DNA from: Ensifer adhaerens
GTDB taxonomy: Bacteria > Pseudomonadota > Alphaproteobacteria > Rhizobiales > Rhizobiaceae
Direction of reading: 5' to 3'
Length of the DNA: 64,000 nt
Assembly (NCBI RefSeq): GCF_028993555.1
Contig: NZ_CP118610.1
Coordinates: 3,836,001-3,900,000, forward strand
In this document: one piece after another, positions 44,905 through 52,615 of the stretch
Numbering within the stretch: position 1 is the first letter of the stretch
Layout of the letters: each line of letters begins with the position of its first letter
The notes under the pieces: model-generated
What the model was told of the DNA's origin: nothing
What the model saw: the letters and a program-made list of their open reading frames with translations, nothing else
Database searches by the model: none
Program-made: the position numbers and the translations under genes

Positions 44905-45555
44905 TCAGGGCTTCCAGCGCAGGAAATTCGAGATGAGGGCAAGGCCAAGAGCCTGGCTCTTTTCCGGGTGGAACTGCGAGCCCGCCTTGTTGCCGTTGGC
45001 GACGAAGGCCGTGACCGGTCCGCCATAGTCGGCTTCAGCGACCACGTCGCCGGCGTTTTCGGCCGCCAGATGGTACGAATGCACGAAATAGGCATGCAAG
45101 CCGTCCTCGCCAACCCGGATGCCGTCAAATAACGGATGTTCACGCTTGAGCTTCAGCGTGTTCCAGCCGATCTGCGGGATCTTCAGCGTGGTGTCAGTGG
45201 GCGTCATCTCGACGACATCGCCGGGGATCCAGCCAAAGCCGTGGGTGACGGTCTTTTCGAGCCCGCGCGACGACATCAGCTGCATGCCGACGCAGATGCC
45301 AAGGAATGGCCGGCCCGCCTGCTCCACAGCCTCGTTCAGTGCCTGCTCCATGCCCTCGACCGCGGCAAGACCGCGGCGGCAGTCGGCATAGGCGCCGACA
45401 CCCGGAAGCACGATGCGGTCGGCGCTTGCGACCCGTTCCGGCTTGTCGGTGAGGTCGATCTCGGCGGAAATGCCCGCCTCGCGTGCGGCCCGTTCGAAGG
45501 CCTTGGTGGCCGAGCGCAGGTTGCCCGAGCCGTAGTCAATGATGGCGACGCGCAT
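44905..45555 (-). CDS. hisH: Imidazole glycerol phosphate synthase glutaminase subunit
   Basis: A 216-residue class I amidotransferase supplying ammonia to HisF. Cys nucleophile in [11 protein letters not shown] near residue 84; His and Glu in [10 protein letters not shown] near 193. Start [15 protein letters not shown] is canonical. Its ATG shares one base with the stop of the DUF2628 gene (TGATG), so translation is coupled. Confidence 0.97.
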   Translation of the reverse strand: MRVAIIDYGSGNLRSATKAFERAAREAGISAEIDLTDKPERVASADRIVLPGVGAYADCRRGLAAVEGMEQALNEAVEQAGRPFLGICVGMQLMSSRGLEKTVTHGFGWIPGDVVEMTPTDTTLKIPQIGWNTLKLKREHPLFDGIRVGEDGLHAYFVHSYHLAAENAGDVVAEADYGGPVTAFVANGNKAGSQFHPEKSQALGLALISNFLRWKP

Positions 45556-46025
45556 CAGCGTTCTCCGTAGGAATCAAAGAGGCCGAGACCGGTGCCGCCT
45601 TTTGCAGGCTGGCGCATGGTCCAATCGGCCGGGGAGGGCGTTGCCGGCCTTTTCTCGGCTACGGCCACGCTCGTGAAATAGATCTCTTCCGCCGTTTCGA
45701 GGTTTGGTGCCGGCACGATCGAGCGCAGCGTCCAATCGCGGGCCGTCAGGCTGCGGGTCACCAGAACGGGACCTTCCAGGGCGACGACAAGGCGCAAGGC
45801 GAGCTGCGCCAGCAACGACGGCAGGAAGCCGTCTCCGTGGCTCAAGAGGGAGATTAACGAAATCTGCAAAACAGCAACTGCGATTCCGATCGCCCATTGC
45901 CGCTTGGTGAGAAGCCAGATCGCCGGGAAGAGAAAAGCCCACCAGGAGAAGCCGTCGGCGACGAAGCGCGCACGCTCATCGTCGGCATGCGCGCCCGGCG
46001 GGGTCAGGATCAGATATGAAGCCAT
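45555..46025 (-). CDS. DUF2628 membrane protein in the his operon
   Basis: A 156-residue protein. Residues about 26-75 hold two or three hydrophobic segments ([35 protein letters not shown]), matching DUF2628; the C-terminal half is soluble with [12 protein letters not shown] and ends [11 protein letters not shown]. Function is unknown. It lies between hisB and hisH, overlapping hisH by one base, so it is expressed with histidine synthesis genes, an arrangement I recall as common in Rhizobiales. Confidence 0.85.
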   Translation of the reverse strand: MASYLILTPPGAHADDERARFVADGFSWWAFLFPAIWLLTKRQWAIGIAVAVLQISLISLLSHGDGFLPSLLAQLALRLVVALEGPVLVTRSLTARDWTLRSIVPAPNLETAEEIYFTSVAVAEKRPATPSPADWTMRQPAKGGTGLGLFDSYGER

Positions 46026-46049
46026 GAGTCTCAGCCAGTGACTGGCCGC

Positions 46050-46658
46050 TTAGGCAAGGGTCCCCTTGGTCGAGGGAACGCGGCCGGCCTGGCGCGGGTC
46101 GATTTCGGTTGCCGTGCGGAGCACGCGGGCGACGGACTTGAAGCAGGTTTCGGCGATATGATGGTTGTTGGCGCCGTAGATGTTCTGGATATGCAGCGTG
46201 ATCCCGGCGTGCTGAGAGAGCGCCTGGAAGAATTCGCGCACGAGTTCCGTGTCGAAAGTGCCGATCTTCGGCGCGCTGAAAGCAACGTTCCAGACGAGGA
46301 ACGGCCGGCCGGAAACGTCGACCGCCGCACGCGTCATCGTCTCGTCCATCGCGAGGTCGAGCGAGGCGTAGCGGGTGATGCCGCGCCGGTCGCCGAGCGC
46401 CTTGGCGAGTGCCTGGCCGATGGCGATGCCCGTATCCTCGACCGTATGGTGATCATCGACATGCAGATCGCCGTCGGTCTTGATCTCCATGTCGATCAGC
46501 GAATGGCGGGCGAGCTGGTCCAGCATATGGTCGAAGAAGCCGACGCCGGTCGAGATCTTCGAAACGCCGGTGCCGTCGATGTTAACCGATACGGACACGG
46601 CGGTTTCGTTGGTCTTTCGCGAAACCTCTGCAGTGCGGCTGGACGTGGCTTCGGCCAT
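46050..46658 (-). CDS. hisB: Imidazoleglycerol-phosphate dehydratase
   Basis: A 202-residue manganese enzyme of the sixth step of histidine synthesis. Metal-binding repeats [33 protein letters not shown] and [13 protein letters not shown] are all present. This is the single-function form without the HisN phosphatase domain. ATG 46658 gives the usual start; the frame runs 14 codons further. First gene of the operon hisB-DUF2628-hisH-hisA-hisF-hisE-coaA, divergent from hslV. Confidence 0.96.
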   Translation of the reverse strand: MAEATSSRTAEVSRKTNETAVSVSVNIDGTGVSKISTGVGFFDHMLDQLARHSLIDMEIKTDGDLHVDDHHTVEDTGIAIGQALAKALGDRRGITRYASLDLAMDETMTRAAVDVSGRPFLVWNVAFSAPKIGTFDTELVREFFQALSQHAGITLHIQNIYGANNHHIAETCFKSVARVLRTATEIDPRQAGRVPSTKGTLA

Positions 46659-46848
46659 CGGGCTCTCCTCAATACGCTGACGCGGCTCCTTATCAGGCAA
46701 AAGCTGAAATATCCAGAACTTGAGCGTCGATTCGAATCATCCGACAGCAGGCCCCGAACGAAGATTGCGCCCTTGGGCTGTTGCCATTTGCAAATGTGTC
46801 TGCCGTACTTACATAGGCCTCAAGCAACCAGGCTCGCTCTCGAGCCGT

Positions 46849-46875
46849 AACGCCCCCAAGTAAACGCCCCAAGTA
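46849..46875 (+). repeat. Short tandem duplication in the hslV leader
   Basis: AACGCCCCCAAGTA (46849-46862) is followed directly by AACGCCCCAAGTA (46863-46875), one C shorter. It lies 22 bases upstream of the hslV start, in the likely 5' untranslated region. No heat-shock (RpoH) promoter was confidently found in the 239-base hisB-hslV gap, although a 12-bp palindrome CATTTGCAAATG sits at 46785-46796. Confidence 0.7.
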
Positions 46876-46897
46876 TCAGGGGCCGACAGGTAACTTC

Positions 46898-47455
46898 ATG
46901 AGTGAACACAATCCCTACGGAACGATGCATGCGACGACCATCATCACGGTCCGCAAGGATGGCAAGGTGGTCATGGCCGGCGACGGCCAGGTGAGCCTCG
47001 GCCAGACCGTGATGAAGAGCAATGCCCGCAAGGTGCGGCGGCTTGCCAAGGGCGACGTGATCGCCGGTTTTGCCGGTGCCACCGCCGACGCCTTCACCCT
47101 TCTGGAGCGGCTCGAGGCAAAGCTCGAGCAGTATCCCGACCAGCTGATGCGCGCCGCGGTCGAGCTTGCCAAGGACTGGCGCACCAACAAGTATCTGCGC
47201 AATCTCGAAGCGATGATGCTGGTGGCCGACAAATCGATCACACTGGCGATCACCGGTAACGGCGACGTTCTTGAGCCCGAGCATGGCACGATCGCCATCG
47301 GTTCCGGCGGCAACTACGCCTTTGCAGCCGCCCGCGCCCTGATGGACAGCGACAAGTCTGCCGAAGATATCGCTCGCAGGGCACTGCAGATCGCCGGTGA
47401 CATCTGCGTCTATACCAACCACAATATCGTGGTGGAGACGCTGGATGCCGAATGA
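46898..47455 (+). CDS. hslV: ATP-dependent protease peptidase subunit HslV (ClpQ)
   Basis: A 185-residue proteasome-like peptidase that forms the double hexamer of the HslUV protease. The N-terminal nucleophile is Thr13 in [13 protein letters not shown], so the first 12 residues must be removed, unlike E. coli where only Met is lost; this extension is usual in rhizobial HslV as I recall. [15 protein letters not shown] and [17 protein letters not shown] are standard. Followed by a GNAT gene that overlaps its stop, then hslU. Confidence 0.96.
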   Translation: MSEHNPYGTMHATTIITVRKDGKVVMAGDGQVSLGQTVMKSNARKVRRLAKGDVIAGFAGATADAFTLLERLEAKLEQYPDQLMRAAVELAKDWRTNKYLRNLEAMMLVADKSITLAITGNGDVLEPEHGTIAIGSGGNYAFAAARALMDSDKSAEDIARRALQIAGDICVYTNHNIVVETLDAE

Positions 47456-47969
47456 GCGGCCTCATGTCAGCTTCGTTCCGGTGGCCGACAGCCACCTGGC
47501 GATGCTGCATGCCTGGCTGAGCGAACCGCATGTGCGGCAATGGTGGGGCGAACCCGACAAGGAAGTGGAACTGATCCGCGAAGGCTGTGCGACCGGAGAG
47601 GTGGAGGGCTTCATCTTCCACGTGGCCGGCGAACCGGCGGGCTACATCCAGTCCTGGATACCATTTCAGTACCCGGACGAGGAGCCCTGGGCGAAGGATC
47701 TGCCCGTCGACGTGCCCGGTATCGACATCTTCGTCGGCCCCGCGCAATTGACGGGCAGGGGTGTTGCCCCGCTGGCGCTCCGGGCCTTTGCCGAACGGCT
47801 CTTTGCCGCCGGTGCGCCAAGGATCGTCATCGATCCGGACGCCGGCAACCGCCGCGCCGTCAGCGCCTACACCAAGGCCGGCTTCGTGCCCTACGCAGAA
47901 TGGATTGATGCATCCGGTCGCACACTCCTTATGGAGCTGACGCGCACCGAGTTTGAGAGGACTACATGA
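47445..47969 (+). CDS. GNAT acetyltransferase, AAC(6')-type, inserted between hslV and hslU
   Basis: A 174-residue GNAT protein of the Acetyltransf_8/AAC(6')-Ib-like group. It has the acetyl-CoA loop region [14 protein letters not shown] and the marker [21 protein letters not shown]. The acceptor is unknown; relatives include aminoglycoside and siderophore acetyltransferases, and the name does not prove resistance. ATG 47445 overlaps the hslV stop by 11 bases, and its stop overlaps the hslU start by 4, so all three are translationally coupled. The upstream frame beginning at 47397 lies within hslV. Confidence 0.87.
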   Translation: MPNERPHVSFVPVADSHLAMLHAWLSEPHVRQWWGEPDKEVELIREGCATGEVEGFIFHVAGEPAGYIQSWIPFQYPDEEPWAKDLPVDVPGIDIFVGPAQLTGRGVAPLALRAFAERLFAAGAPRIVIDPDAGNRRAVSAYTKAGFVPYAEWIDASGRTLLMELTRTEFERTT

Positions 47970-49270
47970 GTACGTTTTCACCCAGAGAAATCGTGTCGGA
48001 ACTCGACCGTTTCATCATCGGCCAGAACGACGCCAAACGCGCCGTGGCGATCGCGCTGCGCAACCGCTGGCGCCGCCAGCAGCTGGGAGACGAATTGCGC
48101 GACGAGGTGATGCCGAAGAACATCCTGATGATCGGCCCGACCGGTGTCGGCAAGACCGAGATTTCCCGCCGTCTGGCCAAGCTCGCCGGCGCGCCCTTCG
48201 TCAAGGTCGAGGCGACCAAGTTCACCGAAGTCGGTTATGTCGGCCGCGATGTCGAGCAGATCATCCGCGACCTCGTCGAGGTCGGGATCGGGCTCGTGCG
48301 CGAAAAGCGCCGGACAGAGGTCAAGGCCAAGGCGCACCAGAATGCCGAAGAGCGGGTGCTCGATGCCCTGGTCGGGGCCACGGCTTCGCCGGCGACGCGC
48401 GACAGTTTCCGCAAGAAGCTGCGCGCCAACGAACTCGATGACAAGGAGATCGAGGTCGATCTCGCCGAAACCGGTTCGCCTGGCGGCTTCGAAATCCCGG
48501 GCATGCCCGGCGCCAATATCGGCGTCTTGAACCTCTCGGAAATGTTCGGCAAGGCGATGGGCGGCCGCACCAAGAAGGTCAAGACGACGGTCAAGGCCTC
48601 CTACGACCTCCTGATCGACGACGAGTCCGACAAGCTGCTCGACAACGAGCAGATCCAGCGCGAAGCGGTGAAGGCGGTCGAAGACGACGGCATCGTCTTT
48701 CTCGACGAAATCGACAAGATCGCTTCGCGAGAGGGTGGCATGGGTGCCGGCGTATCGCGCGAAGGCGTGCAGCGCGACCTGCTGCCGCTCGTCGAAGGCA
48801 CGACCGTTGCGACGAAGTATGGGCCGGTGAAGACCGACCACGTTCTCTTCATTGCTTCCGGCGCCTTCCATGTGGCCAAGCCCTCGGATCTCCTGCCGGA
48901 ATTGCAGGGCCGCCTGCCGATCCGCGTCGAGCTCAGGGCGCTCACCAAGGAAGACTTCCGTCGCATCCTGACGGAAACCGAGGCAAGCCTCATCCGCCAG
49001 TACAAGGCGCTACTGGACACCGAAGAGGTCAAGCTCGACTTCACCGACGATGCGATCGACGCGCTCGCCGATGTCGCCGTGCAGTTGAACGCCACGGTCG
49101 AGAACATCGGCGCCCGCCGCCTGCAGACGGTGATGGAGCGGGTGCTGGACGAGATCTCGTTCAATGCGCCCGATCGCGCTGGTCAGGCCGTGACGATCGA
49201 CGCCGAATATGTGCGCAAGCATGTCGGCGACCTGGCCGCCAACACCGATCTGTCGCGCTACATCCTGTGA
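47966..49270 (+). CDS. hslU: HslU ATPase subunit of the HslUV protease (ClpY)
   Basis: A 434-residue AAA+ unfoldase. [24 protein letters not shown] start, Walker [20 protein letters not shown] near residue 55, pore motif [14 protein letters not shown], Walker [13 protein letters not shown] near 250, sensor motif [12 protein letters not shown] and the C-terminal LSRYIL tail that docks into HslV are all visible. The I domain is standard. ATG overlaps the GNAT stop. A strong terminator follows. Confidence 0.97.
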   Translation: MSTFSPREIVSELDRFIIGQNDAKRAVAIALRNRWRRQQLGDELRDEVMPKNILMIGPTGVGKTEISRRLAKLAGAPFVKVEATKFTEVGYVGRDVEQIIRDLVEVGIGLVREKRRTEVKAKAHQNAEERVLDALVGATASPATRDSFRKKLRANELDDKEIEVDLAETGSPGGFEIPGMPGANIGVLNLSEMFGKAMGGRTKKVKTTVKASYDLLIDDESDKLLDNEQIQREAVKAVEDDGIVFLDEIDKIASREGGMGAGVSREGVQRDLLPLVEGTTVATKYGPVKTDHVLFIASGAFHVAKPSDLLPELQGRLPIRVELRALTKEDFRRILTETEASLIRQYKALLDTEEVKLDFTDDAIDALADVAVQLNATVENIGARRLQTVMERVLDEISFNAPDRAGQAVTIDAEYVRKHVGDLAANTDLSRYIL

Positions 49271-49317
49271 CATTTCAGTCGAAGCGAGCGCGCATACGGT
49301 CGCAACCCTGAATACGC

Positions 49318-49353
49318 AGGCCGCCTGTCTCTCGACAGGCGGCCTTAATTTTT
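49318..49353 (+). terminator. Rho-independent terminator of the hslV-GNAT-hslU operon
   Basis: AGGCCGCCTGTC (49318-49329) pairs with GACAGGCGGCCT (49334-49345) around a TCTC loop, followed by TAATTTTT. Confidence 0.88.
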
Positions 49354-49467
49354 CTAACACGGACGCTTAAAATTGATCGTGGTCCGGGCATCTTTCCGAC
49401 ATGATCTTGGCGTAGGAGCCGCACCGCCGACCGAGGCAGCCTCCACCAGTCATAGGAAGAAGAGATC

Positions 49468-50412
49468 GTGCGTTTTACCGCCTGCATGCTCGCTATCGCC
49501 ACGTTTTGCCTGACCGCGAGCCAGTCATTCGCAGCGACCGACGTTCCGCCGGGCAACCGCAACGTCGAGCAGCCGGCGATCCCCGGCGCTTCCGTGCGCC
49601 GCACCAAGGCCGGCCGCACCTCCTTCGATGCCAAGTTCGAGAAAGTCCGCGATCTGCTGGCGACCGACAAGCAGCTGATCGGCAAGATCAAGTCCGTGTC
49701 GCGCGCCTATGGCATTCAGCCGATCCATATGGTGGGCGCCATCGTCGGCGAACACACCTACAATGTCGACGCTTACGACCGACTGCAGTCCTATTACGTC
49801 AAGGCGGCAGCTTACGCCGGCAACAGCTTCCAGTTCGGTTATGACGGCGAGACCGTTGCTGAATTCGTCGCCCGCCCGCAGTTTTCCGAATGCGGCGCCA
49901 ACAAGGGTGCCTATGCGCTCTGGAGCTGCCGCGAGCGGGTCTGGGACAACGACTTCCGCGGCAAGTCGGTCGGCGGCAAGTCCTTCCCCAACAACCGCTT
50001 CAGTGCCGTGTTCTTCCAGCCGTTCTTTGCCGGCCAGACCTTCGGCCTTGGCCAGATCAACCCGCTGACGGCGCTGATGCTGACCGATATCGTCTCGAAG
50101 ACGTCTGGCTATGACCGTCTCGACGAGAACAACGCCGCCGGCGTCTATGAAGCGATCATGGATCCGGATGTCTCGCTCGCCTACATGGCGGCCTCGATCC
50201 GCCATTCGATCGACGCCTACAAGTCGATCGCCGGTGTCGACATTTCGACCAATCCCGGGGTAACGGCGACACTTTACAATGTCGGCAATCCGGATGGGCG
50301 CGCTGCTGCACTTGCTGCGAAGATCCAGAGCGGCCAGGCCCAATGGCCGGAGGAAAACTATTACGGCTGGCTCGTCAACGACAAGCTGTCGGACCTCGAA
50401 AGCCTCTTGTGA
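49468..50412 (+). CDS. DUF1402 exported protein
   Basis: A 314-residue protein of the DUF1402 family. A signal peptide is present (FTACMLAIATFCLTASQSFA, cleavage near residue 22). The mature part contains IQPIHMVGAIVGEHTYNVD and TFGLGQINPLTALMLTDIVS, which look somewhat like the GxxxGxxQ region of lytic transglycosylases (G-L-G-Q-I-N), so a periplasmic wall-related role is possible but unproven. GTG start at 49468 with AAGAAGAG upstream. Common in Rhizobiales with no experimental function that I know. Confidence 0.85.
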   Translation: MRFTACMLAIATFCLTASQSFAATDVPPGNRNVEQPAIPGASVRRTKAGRTSFDAKFEKVRDLLATDKQLIGKIKSVSRAYGIQPIHMVGAIVGEHTYNVDAYDRLQSYYVKAAAYAGNSFQFGYDGETVAEFVARPQFSECGANKGAYALWSCRERVWDNDFRGKSVGGKSFPNNRFSAVFFQPFFAGQTFGLGQINPLTALMLTDIVSKTSGYDRLDENNAAGVYEAIMDPDVSLAYMAASIRHSIDAYKSIAGVDISTNPGVTATLYNVGNPDGRAAALAAKIQSGQAQWPEENYYGWLVNDKLSDLESLL

Positions 50413-50425
50413 TTCACGTGAAGCA
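50410..50425. other. parS-like 16-mer (second candidate ParB site)
   Basis: TGATTCACGTGAAGCA matches 14 of 16 bases of the parS consensus TGTTTCACGTGAAACA and shares the first 13 bases with the site at 39852. It begins on the stop codon of the DUF1402 gene, between genes. Confidence 0.5.
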
Positions 50426-50433
50426 CTTTCCTT

Positions 50434-50470
50434 GATTGCGCCGTAAAAACCTGAAATCATTGGCGCAATC
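50434..50470. repeat. Inverted repeat upstream of the P450 gene
   Basis: GATTGCGCC (50434-50442) and GGCGCAATC (50462-50470) are perfect nine-base arms with a 19-base A/T-rich spacer, ending beside the GAGAAAGG ribosome-binding site. Spaced like an operator or a hairpin sequestering the leader. No T tract. Confidence 0.65.
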
Positions 50471-50486
50471 GAGAAAGGCAATCACC

Positions 50487-51881
50487 ATGGACATGCGTCC
50501 GGAGCCCTTCGAACCGCCGGCTCCCGTTCCTCGAGTGGGCATTCCTTCCTACCTGAAGATCATCAGGACGGTCCTGCGCAACCCGCTCGAACTGTGGGGC
50601 GAGCCATCCTACACCTTGCCCTGGATCGAGACGAAATTCGTCACCCAGCGTACCCTGATCGTCAACGATCCCGGCCTCATCCGTCACATCCTCGTCGACA
50701 ACGTCGGCAACTATGAAATGTCGAAGGTGCGCCGGCTGATCCTCAGGCCGATCCTGCGCGATGGCCTGCTGACCGCAGAAGGTGAGGTGTGGAAACGTTC
50801 GCGCAAAGCCATGGCGCCCGTGTTCACACCGCGCCACGCCAAGGGTTTCGCCGGCCAGATGTTGCGAAGCTCGGAAGCATTCGTCGAGCGCTATGCCGGC
50901 GCGAATATGGCTCCCTTCACGACCAACATCGCCAATGACATGACGGAGTTGACCTTCGACATCCTGGCCGAGACGTTATTTTCCGGTGAAGTCGCGGTCG
51001 AGCGGGAAGGCTTCGTCCAGAGTGTCGAAGAACTGCTGCACCGCATGGGGCGCGTTGATCCGATGGATATCCTGCTGGCGCCGGAGTGGGTACCGCGCCC
51101 GACCCGGATTGGCGGAAGAAAAGTGATGAACCGGTTTCGGTCGATCGTTTCTGAGACGATGGCGCTCAGGCGGCGGAAGATGGTGGAGGATCCCGAAGGT
51201 ACACCCAAGGATTTCCTGACCTTGCTTCTCGAGATCGAGGGCAGCCAGGGTCTTTCGACCGCCGAGATCGAGGACAACATCCTGACCTTCATCGGTGCCG
51301 GTCATGAGACGACCGCGCGCGCGCTTGCCTGGACGCTCTATTGCATTGCCAACACGCCGGCCTATCGCGAGACGATGGAGGCGGAAATCGATGCCGCGAT
51401 CGCAAGCGGCGCCGATCCGGTCGAATGGCTCGGCCTGATGCCGCATGTCCTTGCCGCCTTCGAGGAGGCGATGCGGCTCTATCCGCCGGCGCCGTCGATC
51501 AACCGCGCCGCCATCGAGGAGGACGAATGGACTTCGCCCACCGGACAGCGGGTGCGCATCCCCAAGGGCATTGCCGTGCTGATCATGCCGTGGACGCTGC
51601 ATCGTCACGTGCTCTACTGGGAGAAGCCCCGTGCGTTCATGCCCGAGCGCTTCCTGCCGGAAAACCGCGAGAAGCTGCACCGCTATCAGTATCTGCCCTT
51701 CGGCGCCGGCCCGCGCGTCTGCATCGGCGCCACATTCGCGCTACAGGAGGCCGTGATCGCGCTCGCGGTGATGATGCATCGCTACCGCTTCGATCCGACC
51801 GAGGAGACCAATCCCTGGCCGGTGCAGCGGCTCACTACTCAACCGCGGGGCGGGTTGCCGATGAAGGTGTCGGTTCGCTGA
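50487..51881 (+). CDS. Cytochrome P450
   Basis: A 464-residue soluble bacterial P450. The heme-thiolate motif FGAGPRVCIGATFA near residue 410, the I-helix oxygen-binding motif FIGAGHETTARAL near 270, and the K-helix ExxR in FEEAMRLYPPAPS are intact, so it should be active. No ferredoxin or reductase gene is adjacent. Substrate unknown. ATG 50487 is chosen over the open upstream frame because GAGAAAGG is 8 bases ahead; ATG 50493 is possible. Its last 47 bases overlap the convergent hypothetical gene. Confidence 0.93.
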   Translation: MDMRPEPFEPPAPVPRVGIPSYLKIIRTVLRNPLELWGEPSYTLPWIETKFVTQRTLIVNDPGLIRHILVDNVGNYEMSKVRRLILRPILRDGLLTAEGEVWKRSRKAMAPVFTPRHAKGFAGQMLRSSEAFVERYAGANMAPFTTNIANDMTELTFDILAETLFSGEVAVEREGFVQSVEELLHRMGRVDPMDILLAPEWVPRPTRIGGRKVMNRFRSIVSETMALRRRKMVEDPEGTPKDFLTLLLEIEGSQGLSTAEIEDNILTFIGAGHETTARALAWTLYCIANTPAYRETMEAEIDAAIASGADPVEWLGLMPHVLAAFEEAMRLYPPAPSINRAAIEEDEWTSPTGQRVRIPKGIAVLIMPWTLHRHVLYWEKPRAFMPERFLPENREKLHRYQYLPFGAGPRVCIGATFALQEAVIALAVMMHRYRFDPTEETNPWPVQRLTTQPRGGLPMKVSVR

Positions 51882-52464
51882 AGGTCTTGCCCGGGATCGG
51901 CGACTGCACCGAGCGCACCGGTGAATCGGCCGGCTTCGGCTGCTGCAGTTGTTTCGATGGTTTCTTGATCGTCTTGATCTGGGCGCAAGTGGCGTCGCCA
52001 ACATTGTCGCAGGGCTTGTAGACGACGATTTCGCTGCCGGCGCCATCGTCCCAGACCGCCTGGATCGTCAACGTTTTGGCCTCGTTGGCTGGAAGCGAGA
52101 TATAGACATACTCGGCCGTCTCGTCGGCCGGCAGGTTGAACGGGATCTGCGGATTGCACTTCGCTAGCGGGAAGCGCTGGTCGAGGGCGTCCGAATTGAT
52201 CGAATAGCGGATTTCCGATAGCCGGCAATGCATCGTCTGCAATGCGGTGAAATAGATCAGTTGCCGGTCGTCATAATCTCGAAACTGCACCCAGCCGGTC
52301 TGCTTGTTGGCGTCGAGCATCGCCTTGTAGATCGAAACGTCAGGCAACTGCGGCTTGTACTCTTCTTCCGCAGCGTCCTGCGCTTGGGCCGAGCCCAGCG
52401 GAAGCCAGATGAAAACGGCCAACAGGAAGCAGGCGAAAACAGGCGGGCGGCGGCCTTCGAGCAT
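51835..52464 (-). CDS. Exported hypothetical protein
   Basis: A 209-residue protein with a Sec signal peptide (VFACFLLAVFIWLPLGSAQAQD, cleavage near residue 30). The mature part has two Cys in MHCRLSEIRYSINSDALDQ and FPLAKCNPQIPF and two more in PCDNVGDATCAQIK, which may form disulfides, then a low-complexity Pro/Ser/Gln tail. I do not recognise a named family, although similar proteins occur in rhizobia. ATG 52464 has GGAG upstream; starts at 52509 or 52524 would place extra charged residues ahead of the signal. Its end overlaps the P450 gene by 47 bases tail to tail. Confidence 0.75.
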   Translation of the reverse strand: MLEGRRPPVFACFLLAVFIWLPLGSAQAQDAAEEEYKPQLPDVSIYKAMLDANKQTGWVQFRDYDDRQLIYFTALQTMHCRLSEIRYSINSDALDQRFPLAKCNPQIPFNLPADETAEYVYISLPANEAKTLTIQAVWDDGAGSEIVVYKPCDNVGDATCAQIKTIKKPSKQLQQPKPADSPVRSVQSPIPGKTFSEPTPSSATRPAVE

Positions 52465-52615
52465 GCGCGGGTGTCTCCATCCTTTGATCCGTGTCGCCCC
52501 GTTGATCATTGATGTCTGCGGCACGATGGTTTTCTCTTGAAATATGTCATATCACCGCATCGATCCCCATTGAACCCGGGGCCTTGCGCCCCGCGCGAAT
52601 TCCGGACTGCGCGAA

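Noticed and set aside
46659..46897. A heat-shock (RpoH) promoter for hslV
   Set aside because: CTTGGG at 46772 and CCATTT at 46784 resemble the elements, but the spacing is only 6 bases, so I did not report a promoter.
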